DNA of 64,000 nt, from positions 1,428,169 to 1,492,168 of the forward strand of contig CAJNOP010000011.1 in assembly GCA_905250075.1 (NCBI GenBank), given 5' to 3'. How positions within the stretch are numbered: position 1 is the first letter of the stretch; each line of letters starts with the position of its first letter. Made by a program: the position numbers and the translations under genes. The notes beneath the pieces were generated by a model. The model made no database searches and was not told where the DNA came from. It was given only the letters and a program-made list of their open reading frames with translations. Of this stretch, positions 26,301-37,190 are shown one piece after another. This DNA is from Rotaria sp. Silwood1. Its lineage: Eukaryota > Rotifera > Eurotatoria > Philodinida > Philodinidae.

Positions 26301-29300
26301 TGAAATTATAAACCTAGGCTCAGCAAGAACACATATTCTCCTAGTCATCTTAATCAGTTAAAAAAATAACATGAAGGAATATTTTTTTCTAAAAAAAAAA
26401 AACTTTCGACTCATTCAATATACAAATTACAAGAATATTTTAATCAATAGATTTAATTTTAGGTTAAAAAAACTTTATTATTCAGCAATATTAAATTAAA
26501 TATTTTACAGGTTATTGCAATATTATCTATTCTTATTCACATTATGAATAAATTTTTTATTGAAAAAATAAATAAATAAATGCAATTCGAAAATATTGAA
26601 TCATTGTTTGTCTTCTTTTGTGTTTTGTCGATTCCCTCATATTATTATCATCTGCACTCGTTTCATATATAAATAATTTTTTTTTCTTTTTATACACAAA
26701 AAGAATATTTTTCTATTATGATATTCATTGTTTTTTGTTTTTAGTCTGATCCAGTTGATATTAGCTTAATAAATGAATTTAAACAACGTTTTATGCATGA
26801 ATTTGTTATTGAATTAAATGAATATTTTTCGCCTATAAGTTCATTACTTTCAAATTATCTTGAGTAAAAAAAACAAAAGAAAAGATCTCTTTTTTTAAAA
26901 GCATAATTTGTTTTTTCTGTTTCGTTTAAAAATTTAGATCTGAAAAACAATATGAACTTCGAACATCAATTAGTTCAGATCATCTTATTCTTCTTGTTGA
27001 TCCACGTCTTGCGAATTTACCACTTGAATCACTTGAAATATTTAAACATATTCAAATTGGTGGAATCTCACGTGATTTTTCTATTCAATCGATTTATTAT
27101 CGTCTTAATCCAAATATTTCTCTTGATGAAAGTACGATGCCAACTGATGGTAAGCTATCAAGTTCATATTTAAAAAAATAAATCACATTGAAAAGAATCA
27201 AACAATCATTAACATAGAAAAGAAATGCATAGATATGTGAACTCTCATTAATATTCTTAGAGCTCATATATATTTCTCAAAGGAAACGGGAGTAGAAGAT
27301 TTAAACCGAAGTGTTCCTGCTCCTCCCTATCCTATTTTAGGCTTATGTAACAGAGGAGTGCTTCACGGTTCACAATCGATGTATATGTTCATTCTAGCAA
27401 TTCAGGTCAACAGACTCCTTCTCAATATTTATTTACTAAGAATAGAAAAAACTTTCCGCCAGCATTATATAAGACTATGGTTATTTCGGAACATGTCAAA
27501 GTGTTTCTTGACATTTTACTCGATGGAATATGTTTGTAAATGTCGCATTTTCTCATAGACTAAACAAATTACGTTCAACATGTCAAGGATTATAGTGTTG
27601 TATTGATCTACCTCAGTCATTATATAATCAACATTAACTGATCAAATTATAAGTTCAGGAAATAATCAATATTAGTTTTTCTGAGTTCATCGAGATACAT
27701 AATAATACGATAAGACTTTCAGTGGTTAAATTAGTATAATGAGACTAACAAATACATGTGAGTTCTATATTTTAGCTTGTTTATAAATTTGCATAAATCA
27801 AAAATTTTCTTATTTGTTTTTTTTTTTCTGAAACAATCTCTTCTTGTATTCTCATAAATACAAAACCTATAAATTTCTATTAATTTCAAATATAGTAACA
27901 TGTGATTCATGATTTCGATGATCTAAACATTACACATAATAAAAAGAAGAATATCATTAATAGTAATTTAAAATATAATGAAAGTTTATATTATAGCAGT
28001 AAAATAGTTAAAAGAACAAAAAGTTCGTTCTTCTTTTTAATATTTTATAAATGTATTATCATCTATTACGATGAATTACAAAATTAAAAAAAAAATAAAT
28101 TTAACATATGACGGATATTTCATGTCTTCAGAAATTTATTTCAAATTAATAAAATATATTTGAATTTTAAATGATTTTGATATTTCATTTCCTTTTCTAT
28201 GAAATATACTCAATTATAAATCGAACTCACTGAACTATGAAACTCATCGCTTATTAATTTGAATATATTAATTAAAAAAAAAAAAAAAAAAGATAATAAA
28301 ATCCATATTTTTATTCTATTTCAAATACATGAAAAAATTTATGATTTTTTTTTAAATAATAGATAACAAAAGCAAGAAAGGTGGTGCGAAAGAAGTAAGT
28401 ATTTAAATTTGATAATTATATTTGGTATTGAAAAATATATCATATAATAAGACGACTGGTGAAGTGACAAGTGATTTACAAGTAGTTGATGCGGCGAATA
28501 CTTATTATTTAATGGAACCAGTTTTAGTTAAATATGCGACTGGTAAAATTGAAGAAGAAAAATAAATTTTTCTTTTTTTTTTTTTTTTAAATTTTTTCAA
28601 TTAATAGAAAATAAAACATCGACACCATTCGATTTACTTCGACAACGATTTCCTCAACTTATTGCTAAATGGAAAACAATTAAACAAGAAGGAACAACAT
28701 TAAAGTAAGAATTAAAAAATTTTAATAAAGAATTTTGTTTTATATGTATTTTTATCGAAATCTTCTAATATTTTCTTCTAAAGATAATAGAGATGATCTT
28801 CGATTAAAGCTTCATTCTTATAGATATAGATAAATTAAATTTAGCTATTTTCAGGTCACAAAAGAGTGTATCTCTTTCTCTTCAACCATTTTCGTAAGTT
28901 TAAATAGACAATATATATACCCTTCTATTTATTATTATTATTATTATTTATCCCTATGGTACTTCTTTATTATTCTTATATACACCTCACCTCGTCTTAT
29001 GCTATTTTAATTAATTTAATAGAAAGATTTTAATTTATAAATTTTTTTTCTTTTAGTACCGTCGAACTTGAACGTATTATTAGTGAAGCACAAGGTATTA
29101 TTTATTATGGTGCACATACATTAGGTGAATTACTAGGATCATATAAATGTCCGACATTATCTAAAAATGGTAAAAAAAAAAAAAAAAAACTCAAATTTTA
29201 TGTAATAAAAAAATGTTTTTTTGTTATTTTGAATTAGGTTGTACAATATTATGTTCATTTGATCGAACATCAACTAGTACAATTAATACACCTATATCGT

Positions 29301-29931
29301 AAGTATTGAAGAAAATTTCATACATATATATTAATGAATATGATTATTATGAAAATTTTAAGATCATTGAATGAAAATGATTCAATTGAACTTGATCATG
29401 CAACTGAAACAGCACTTTTATGGAGTTCAGGTGGTATTAAATCCATATTACTTAATCAATGGAAATCAACAATGAATGAAAATGAAAGTTTATTAATTAA
29501 TATTTTTACAGGTAATAATTTGCAATTTGATAATTATAATAAATAATTAAATTTTATTTTTAGATATTGCAACACTTCGTTGTTCATTAAGTCAAGCATT
29601 ACGTTTATTTGTATATCCATATTTTCGTCCAATTGAAATCGATCCAACAGCAACAATAGCAACATCAAAAGACACAAAAGCGAAAGGAAATACTACGGTT
29701 AATAAAAAAACTCGTTCACCATCGCCTAAAAGCAAAGAACAACAACCACAATCAGCAGCTAAAATGGATCTAAACAATAAAAAGAAGACATCATTAGCTC
29801 CTCCAACTGGAATTATTTCCGAATTACCACCAACAAAAGAACCTATAGAAGAAAGACAACGACCAGCCTTGCAACTTCAACAATTAAATGCTGTTATTTT
29901 TGGATTACCAAATCTTACATTTACACCTTGA
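8914..29931 (+). CDS. CFAP46: Cilia- and flagella-associated protein 46 (CFAP46/TTC40)
   Basis: 57 exons totalling 8436 nt (2811 aa; human CFAP46 is about 2700). CFAP46 is a TPR-rich scaffold of the axonemal central apparatus (C1d projection). The N-terminus has DECLQMFFSLSP, RAYLCQF and YQFLVYNASVIYFNYVRP, family-typical wording, followed by long helical TPR-like repeats. Residues about 1431-1493 are Ala/Lys/Gln-rich. The C-terminus (about 2440-2690) has LLVDPRLANLPLESL, IIYYGAHTLGELLG and a block ending GGIKSILLNQW, resembling a CHAT/caspase-like fold. Start: the 8914 ATG is the first in its frame. Exons: 8914-8962, 9029-9150, 9207-9338, 9638-9702, 9762-9929, 9998-10121, 10183-10289, 10361-10537, 10608-10707, 10768-10866, 10939-11129, 11178-11274, 11337-11583, 12522-12648, 12714-12918, 12980-13113, 13166-13378, 13454-13700, 13759-13920, 13989-14099, 15870-16039, 16123-16254, 16335-16524, 16587-17033, 17139-17322, 17409-17528, 17610-17779, 17845-18033, 19056-19202, 19268-19416, 19478-19576, 19660-19813, 19873-20037, 20103-20210, 20266-20364, 20446-20552, 21417-21741, 21808-21954, 22010-22098, 23376-23486, 23550-23636, 23710-23862, 23913-24093, 24151-24330, 25439-25536, 25604-25701, 25790-25968, 26745-26863, 26938-27149, 28363-28394, 28452-28542, 28608-28704, 28855-28893, 29057-29169, 29238-29298, 29363-29511, 29564-29931. 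Confidence 0.92.
11795..12349. mobile_element. Foldback TIR element, Tc1/mariner-like ends, 555 bp
   Basis: It lies in CFAP46 intron 13. Its arms of about 190 bp (11795-11985 and 12158-12349) are inverted copies at roughly 85% identity. Read inward the ends are CTTAGTGTGGTTCAAAAGTT and CTTAGGGTGGTCCAAAAGTT. Each end abuts TA (11793-11794 and 12350-12351), the expected target duplication of Tc1/mariner-type elements. The spacer contains a G/T-rich run (about 12134-12164) built on GGTGTGG/GGTGCGGG, similar to degenerate telomere repeats. It has no ORF, so it is non-autonomous. The intron's own splice sites survive outside it. Confidence 0.82.
14100..15869. other. Large CFAP46 intron without recognised content
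   Basis: A 1.77-kb intron between exons 20 and 21. It is AT-rich and no gene, clear terminal repeat or target duplication was found. Its length against the usual 60 bp suggests an old, eroded insertion. Confidence 0.5.
17354..17385 (+). repeat. Poly-T run of 32 in a CFAP46 intron
   Basis: 32 consecutive T lie between exons 25 and 26, part of an intron polypyrimidine tract. The length is likely to vary and to be prone to sequencing error. Confidence 0.9.
18034..19055. other. Large CFAP46 intron, small inverted repeats only
   Basis: 1.0 kb between exons 28 and 29. It contains short imperfect stems (about 18254-18282, and GAGAAAATCGAATTC near 18463 with an inverse near 18495) but no element with defined ends. 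Confidence 0.45.
20553..21416. other. Large CFAP46 intron, nothing recognised
   Basis: 0.86 kb of AT-rich sequence between exons 36 and 37. A 72-codon minus-strand ORF at 20694-20912 has no protein-like features. Confidence 0.5.
22400..23270. mobile_element. TIR element with TA target site, 871 bp
   Basis: It lies in CFAP46 intron 39. Read inward, the ends are CCCAGTGAAAAATATTT (22400-22416) and CCTAGTGAAAAATATTT (23254-23270), each bordered by TA (22398-22399 and 23271-23272). Similarity continues inside both arms as AACGA-AGAACGC-TTC. The interior is rich in GTTCC/GGAAC words such as GCGTTCC and TTGGAACG, giving much self-complementarity. No transposase ORF was found; it is a non-autonomous, probably Tc1/mariner-like element. 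Confidence 0.75.
24331..25438. other. Large CFAP46 intron with weak inverted repeat
   Basis: 1.1 kb between exons 44 and 45. TGAGCCCA near 24932 and its inverse TGGGCTCA near 25132 bracket about 210 bp with a further loose inverted match (TTACACAACACGACA against AACACAAGACAGG), possibly an old MITE. No target duplication was seen. Confidence 0.35.
27150..28362. other. Large CFAP46 intron, nothing recognised
   Basis: 1.2 kb of AT-rich intron between exons 49 and 50. Short ORFs inside lack protein character. Confidence 0.5.
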
Positions 29932-31391
29932 CTTTGATTTATAGATTTTTTTTTATTATCTCTCTTTTATCAATAAATATCATACACTAAGATAGTTACT
30001 ATCGCTCAACACATTCCAAGTATGCGATATTTCAACATCCTATTATCATGTTTGGAAAGCACGCCTTGTTCGTTTCCTTTTTCTTTCACATGGGCTACGT
30101 GAATACGGATATAGTTTTGATATTAATATAGTTAGAAAAAGAGTAAGTTGATAGTAGAAGATAATACAGAATGGATTATTAATATTACATTTTGGACTGC
30201 ATCATGTTCTTTCTTTTTTTTTCTATACTTACGAATGAAAACAAGACATAGTCCAGAGAGTGAATTAGAAAACTAGAACCATCATTATTATCAGGTAAAT
30301 AAGTATATTAATAGAACAAGATAAAAAACAGAAGAGAATGGCAAAATATCTTTCATTATCATCGAATGTTCAATGAGAGATCAAATAGTTGATTTAAAAG
30401 TAATGAATGCTTTTATTTTTAAAGCAATAAGTAAATATGATTTTTATCCTATATTCATGAGATTAGAAAAGAAGTTCATGAGCAATATAATATAATGAAT
30501 AATGCACTGACTATGATGTTGGTATGAGTATTGAAAGTGAGCAGACAAAAAAACTATTAATTTCTTTTTTTCTTCGATTCATTTTTTTTCATTTAAATAT
30601 AGATAATTGAAGCATAATTTAGTAAGATAGTCTATTTATGACAATGACTGCTATTAATAACCGGAAATTTATAATCATTTGGTGAAATATTTTAAGGACT
30701 TTTTTTGAATAAATATCAAACTATTTTTAGATTGATTCTATTGAGAGAGACTCATGTGCATATGTTTTCATATTTATTTTTGACACCAAATCTTTTGTAA
30801 TATATAAATCTAGATAAAACTATATATATACATATATAGATTATTAAGGGCACTTTAATCTTTTGAAAATGTATACATTTTTGATGGGAAAAAGTTCAGG
30901 TAAACAATGTCAGGAGTACCACACATAAATGTTTTTGTCCGCAATGAGATTGGCAGATAGCAGAATTAAGAAAAAAGAAAGCATTACTCAAATTGCTCAT
31001 AAAGTGCATAGACCCTTGATCAACAATTATTGATTGCGGTATAGTATACTTTTGAAATGAAAAAATGTCATTATAATTACTAATTTTATTGCGCATACAT
31101 TAACACTAATTTTTTTTGCAATGTTTTTCTCGTTGTTTCTATCTACTCAAAAATTGATTTAGTAAATGAATATTTTCTGTATGAAAGTCATTAATTAAAG
31201 TGCTCTACTTCGATTCTATTCGAATAAGTCAAAGAAAAAATTTACTTGATTTGACTAAAAATTCTTTTTTTTTCCTTCTTTTGAAAACTATATATATATA
31301 TATGCAAATAGCGAAAGTAACAAAGAATTGATTTTCTTTTTCTGTCATCCATTTTATTTAGATATCATTTTCTCATCATTCATTGAATATA
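29932..31391. other. Intergenic region between CFAP46 and FLRFamide gene
   Basis: AT-rich. About 29998-30141 contains an open plus-strand stretch reading YYHVWKARLVRF and LREYGYSFDINIV, ending at a possible donor (GTAAGT); it could be an orphan exon or a gene relic. No other gene was seen. The promoter of the neuropeptide gene should lie just above 31392. Confidence 0.4.
29971..29976 (+). promoter_or_regulatory. Polyadenylation signal of CFAP46
   Basis: AATAAA lies 40 nt after the CFAP46 stop, the same spacing as at the EF-hand gene. It supports the called 3' end. Confidence 0.6.
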
Positions 31392-31860
31392 ATGTATCGA
31401 TTCACTATCCTATCGGCACTTATCTGCATACAATTGGTAGCAATAGCATCGAGTAGTACGTATTAATATTGTGTGTTTGTATTTGATATTATGATATGTA
31501 GATTTATTTATTTTATTAATAATAGATCCACATGATGTTAATTCATATGATCAATTAAATCCTGTTCATCAATCAAAACCAATATTTGATCATGATGATG
31601 TATCTTCGAGCAGTAGTGAAAGTGATGAAGAAAATGGTTACATGCGTCCTGCGACATCATTTTTAAGATTCGGTAGACAAATACCATCATCATCAGGATC
31701 ATTTCTGCGTTTTGGTCGTTCAAGTCCATTGTTTTCACGTTTTAATCGTGGTGGTCATAATACAGGAACATTTCTTCGTTTCGGTCGACGAGGTCAACAA
31801 TCATATCCAAGCAGTTTGTTTCGTTTTAGTCGAAAAGGTGACTTTTTACGATTTGGATAA
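31392..31860 (+). CDS. FLRFamide-type neuropeptide precursor
   Basis: Two exons, 31392-31455 and 31526-31860 (399 nt, 132 aa). The N-terminus MYRFTILSALICIQLVAIASS is a clear secretory signal peptide; an acidic Ser-rich spacer (about 40-60) follows. Then come repeats of FLRFG, each followed by Arg-containing cleavage sites: SFLRFG-R (66-72), SFLRFG-R (80-86), TFLRFG-RR (103-110), and GDFLRFG ending exactly at the stop (126-132). After cleavage the Gly donates the C-terminal amide, giving four FLRFamides. Two further units are degenerate, SPLFSRFNR (88-96) and SSLFRFSRK (117-125), and would not be amidated. Expected role is secretion from neurons and signalling through GPCRs or peptide-gated channels. 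Confidence 0.93.
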
Positions 31861-31953
31861 AATTATTTATTCTATATTTACTTTTCTTTTTGTCTTACAA
31901 CTGTAATAAGAAAATCCAAAGACTATAAAAATGATCAAAATACTTTTATAAAA

Positions 31954-31959
31954 AATAAA
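31954..31959 (+). promoter_or_regulatory. Polyadenylation signal of FLRFamide gene
   Basis: AATAAA lies 94 nt after the stop codon in A/T-rich DNA, consistent with the gene's 3' end. Confidence 0.5.
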
Positions 31960-33974
31960 CATTGAACGATCACTGCAAATAAACGAATAAAAATAACGAA
32001 AAAAAATTCTATTCAACGCTTTCTTTTAATCAGCATGAAGAAATAAAATTTTGTATTTGCATGCAATATATTCATTGTTGATAATAAATTTTAAACTTAA
32101 GAATTTTCATATAAATATCATCAGTTTTGAAATACATTGAGATTTGTTTTTTTTGTAGGTTTATTATTTTAAATATGAATGATTTCTTTATTAGTCATTT
32201 CGGTGATTTTGACATTAGTTAATGTTTTGTTCTTGTTTGTGGACAAATTAAATGCTCAGTATTTTTTTGTAACCATCCGATATAATTGGCTCAGGATTTA
32301 ATATACAAATCGTCAGTCAATAATTTAGTTTACTCATTCAATGAATAATATTCGTATCAGTAGTCATTTTGATATAAATAGAAGAATAGTTTTTCATGTC
32401 GATTGATGATGGGATCATTAATCAAACGAATTGCGTAGAATAGAATATACGTATATAGTATTTCTTCTCGCCTCCCCTTTGCTTTAAAGTATTTTTCAAA
32501 TATTTCCTTCTATTGATATTGTTCAGGAATTTTTTTGTGTCTTCTCATCATATATTTTCGATGTAAGGATAAATACAAATGAAACGGTGAATAACGGGAA
32601 AAGGAAAGGGACAACGACATGGAATGAAACTAAATGATGTCTAACAATGTCAAAGAAGCTGAAAAATTCGTAACGCCTACTTCTCTCCCACAGAATAGAA
32701 GCCCATTCTATTGGAACGAGCACAAAATAGCAATGTAAATCATCGAATAGATTAGTTAATTGTCTTTTTGCTATTTAGTTGTAACTTCGTTGATGTATCT
32801 AACTTCTCTTGTTCTACGTGTTTTCTATTAGCGAACAAACAAGTTTCTTTGGTGAACCAAAAGATATGCTTTCATGGATGTTAATGAGAGACATCTGTTT
32901 AGAATCTAGAGAATAGGTAATGGGCATTATTTTAATACTATCCTGTTCAACTTCTTCCTGTTATGGAATTATATACAGTATCACAGTTGAACGATGATCG
33001 GTTCAAATTATGCGAGAGATTTTTAGACTCAAAAATAGGTGCCAATGTGAGATGAGTACGATATCCATTATTAAAACATTCATATGATCTGTACTACCTA
33101 TTTCACAAAATTGAGGAGCCTTTATTCGGTAGTAAAAGGTTTACTTTCTAGTTCGTTCAAGATAATTGAGGTATATATCTGTGCGTTTCTGAAACGTATA
33201 TAATCTTATGAGATGACGATGCTGAGCAAAGCCGTTTCGGTATATTCCTTAGAGAAATTTTTCCTCAGTACCTTCCAATTTTGATAGTTTTTAAAACCAA
33301 TGTATCCTGATAAGCATGATTTCACGTTTCTAGATAAAGATTCACAAAGTACTAATTAGAAATGAACGCGTGCATGAACAAAATAGTGTAATAAATGCTT
33401 CAATTCAGTCTATCTTATAACAAAGAACTAGAAAAGTACAGGAGTCTATTTTTGGTTCTCCAGCAACTATCATAATTTGTACCAAAACTCTTAACTATTT
33501 TGGAAGCTGAAATTCAACGAATCTTATGCACTTCTGTGCTTGCAAGCCAAACTAGTCATAGCTACTGCACAAAAAAAATGTTGATTGTAATATAATTATA
33601 ATTTTACTATTTTTGCTGATATAAATAAAAAACTTAACAAGAAAAAATTAAATATTTAATTGTTTTAAATGAATTACGGAACTTTTTAATTAATGTACTA
33701 TATTAAAACTACCTTTTTACTAAGTAAAAACTACTGAGCGTATGATAAAAAAGATGCTGAGCATTTACTATAAAAAGTTGAGCAACTAAATGCAAGCCTT
33801 TTTTTATCTCACTTAGCGGAGGAACTTTTTTAGATGTCAAATTGATTTTCGACCAAGACAATGTTCATTTGATAAGGACTAGAGAGTAATAGAAAAATCT
33901 TAAATGGGTTGGTTTTCTGGACCATTATTCGTGAGATATGGACATTTGACTAGGTTATTAAACGACAAGCTATG

Positions 33975-34262
33975 ATCCTCCTCTAATCATGTGAAAAAAT
34001 TGACTTTTGAGTTTTGACTTCAAAGTTTACACCAACAAAGTTTTTGATGAAATTAGTTTATTTAGCAAGATGTAACTTTTCTAATATCTTCTATCGTGAT
34101 ATATTCGAAATGCTCTCATGTGTAAAAGCAAATTTCACTCATATATGTATGTCGTCAGAAAGGAAATACTTAATTGCACAATCAACTAATCTCATTAAGA
34201 AATTTGTTCCTGCAAAAGTTTGAAGTTGAACCTTGAAAGTCGATTTTTTAATGTGATCTTAG
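33975..34262. repeat. Imperfect palindromic (foldback) element
   Basis: Left arm GTGAAAAAATTGACTTTTGA (from about 33989) and, read inward, right arm ATTAAAAAATCGACTTTCAA (from about 34258) are inverted copies. The match runs on inward through GACTTCAAA against AACTTCAAA, and ATGAAATTAGTTTATT against ATGAGATTAGTTGATT, at about 70-75% identity over more than 100 bp per arm. It is probably an old foldback MITE; no clean target duplication was seen. Confidence 0.6.
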
Positions 34263-37190
34263 AGAAACGATTACAGATTTTTGTTGAAAAACTCAATAAA
34301 ATTTCGATATTTCAAGAAAGAAGGCTCGGAAAATCAAATCATTGTAGACCTCTCTATTATTCAGCAGTATTCATCAAAAGAATATAATCTCGGTCGAAAA
34401 CTGATTTGACATCGGGTGAAATTCTCTTGTGAGTAGTTTAATAAGTTTGATATGAACTTCAAATTGCAATAAATAATGGCTAATATATTTCTTTGTTAAG
34501 TAAAATTCACATATGCTCAATAAATGAATTGAACGTACAATGAAATGAATATTTCTCAATAATTAAAGTTTTTGCTGAATTCAATAATTAATATACAAAT
34601 AGAATATTTAACTATTAAGCTAATAAATTAGATTTATAATTGAGAAAACATATTTGACAAGTAAAAAAAAATCATTAATAAGTAAATATCATTGAGATAA
34701 GATAAGATAACGATTGTCAGTTAGTTATGTAGCTTGTACATTTTTCTTTGTCTTTTTTTCGGTTAGTGCTGATATGATACGATAACATACGTAGGTTTTA
34801 TCTTTATTTTCTTTCGTTTTGATATCATACATGAATACATACACACACATCATCTTCTAATATATTCAGGTACATTTTTTCTTTCTCTCTCTTGATGTAC
34901 CAATAAATTTTGACCTCTAGTGTTTTCTGGAGAGTCCTTCTACCTGCATCTATCGCTTTCTGGTGAATTAACTCTTCTTATTCTTCTATATATATATAAA
35001 TCTGATGAGGAAGAACTGGAAATGGATCAGCAGGGTATTCTAGAGGAAACAGCAGCTATACGTAAATTTGATTGAGCCAAAGACAAAAGTTTTTCTTTTC
35101 TGATGATGTATAAGCTTCAATTTGAGGAATGAAAAGTAACTTTGTCGGATAATACGTCAGAATGAAAAAATGGATTTTGCCATTGTTCAAGCTGTTTTAA
35201 AGAATATATTTGGAAACACATGATTGCAATAATAATTAGATTGAAATCTCGCAAACCATCGTCAGCAGCAAAGGATGTCAAATAATAGCTCAAGAAGATT
35301 GAATAATGCTTTCAAAATACGATAAATAGTAGTTCACAAATGATTCATAGAAAATTTTCTACCTCATAAAATTTCTGTTGGGTATCTATAATCTTGAATG
35401 GGAACACATAAAGTGCAATATTTTTTGTTTTTATAAATGGAAAACAATGTAGCAATAGACAGACTTTAAATAATGCAAGGTACTATCAAAGAAAACTGAT
35501 AGAAAAATAATATCTTGTTGACGAGAAGGACTGTATTTTGTATGGTCAACTTATTGATTCAACATGTTCATTTTTTGCTAGACATAAGTGTGTAAATAAA
35601 TCATTTTCTGTTACAATTGTACCTGAAGAACTAATACGAATATATTCTACGACAATACAAATTACTAACTACTCATATGAATCAATTATGTCTTATCAAA
35701 AAACATCTCTATTCTCTATTTCTTGTTAGTCATTGATCAAGAGGATCCGAAAGTTTCACCCTACATCTTAAATAGATGTTATATACGTATATTCAATACA
35801 AAAATGATTAACCGATGAAACTATATAGCTTTGTAGGAAAAGATTAGAGTTATCGTCTGGAAAAAAAGTGTTACCGCAACCCCTGCAGCGTTAGTATGTG
35901 GAACACGATGCACCTGTTGTTACTAATCATGGGAAAACTATTTGATTCTATCTATTTTGAGACATATTTTTTCACGTTCCTTTTACTTTATCCTGGAGCA
36001 ATGCAATAAAGTAGTAGTTCATGCATTAGAACGTGACGTTATTGATGTATGATATGTGGTCATATATCAGCAACGTCTAACGCTTTCTGTGAAGAGGAAG
36101 GAGATGCATATTTTTACTTTTGTAATTCAACACTTCGTTTAGATCATGTTTCACAAACAATCGATTTAATCGAAAAAACTTGAAAAATCAGTTATTGAAA
36201 AAGCCTGGATTTTAACATTTTCTGTTTTGACTTGAAGTATTTTCTTAAAAGTTAAGACTGTACGCCGAGACTAGCTGTCAAAAGATGATGTAAAAATTTA
36301 GAGAATGATATTTATCCTAATAATTATAAAAAATAGAAAGCTTTCGATTTTTTCAATTATTTAGATTTTCCTCAGTTTCTTGATATTTTTGGTCTTTTTT
36401 AGTAAAAATTGACAAAAACACAAAAAAAAATTTTGTCCTTGGCTTTTTATTAAAAAAAAACATTTCACTTAATAACTGACTTAGTTTAATTTAAAATTGA
36501 AAAAGAAAACAGCTTTTCTTCGCTCGAGGGTATTTTATGAATAAACGGAGCTGCAGCTGACCTGAAATAAAAGGTTTCGTAGCGCATGTAAAGCCCTTTT
36601 CAAGTTTAATATTATACCATGTTTTTTCAGTGTTTGATAAAAGCTGAAAATGACTGTCAAAGCAACAGAAAAAAATCGAAATATTTTCTTTTGTTAAATA
36701 AAAGTACACATTATAACATAGATCTATGAGAAATTAAAGTTATCCTAATCTAATTTTTTTGTTTACAATTATGAAACATCTTTATTCGTTTAGTTGTTAT
36801 TACCTTTAAATTAAAGATGTAAAGATTGTTTATAACTGTAAAAGATAAGTTTGATTTCTTTTTTATTTCTCAATCAATAGATTTTTTCCAAATATCTTGC
36901 TTCTTCAAAATGTAACAACAGTGAATTTTTTCAAATAATTTATTAAGAAAAATTTAAAGTACATTTATTTTACAACTAAAAAACACATTCCATCTTTTTT
37001 TTACAATTCCTAAAGCACAGTTTTATTCTCGTTCAAACGAGTCCATCATTTTGGTAGGTAAGAAAAAAATTTTAATAAGACATTTCAAACCAAAATATAT
37101 ATATTTTGAAACTTTAAAAAATATCTACACATATAATTTCCATTTATAATTATTAAATTATCATTTACATAAAAATCAATTGGATCAATT

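Larger units (their letters stand above)
31861..37190. other. 5.3-kb intergenic region with repeat relics
   Basis: No intact gene was found. It includes a palindromic element (about 33975-34262) and an open stretch around 35538-35729 (LIDSTCSFFARHKC, VTIVPEELIRIY) that looks like a coding relic but matches nothing I recognise. The remainder is AT-rich. Confidence 0.5.

Noticed and set aside
30896-31096. Minus-strand ORF with IIVDQGSMHFMS, faintly like the DxG stretch of retroelement integrases
   Set aside because: Too short and isolated; no other retroelement parts or terminal repeats nearby. At most a small fossil fragment.
35538-35729. Plus-strand ORF with LIDSTCSFFARHKC and VTIVPEELIRIY
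   Set aside because: Protein-like composition but no recognisable family, splice partners or neighbours; noted as a possible relic only.
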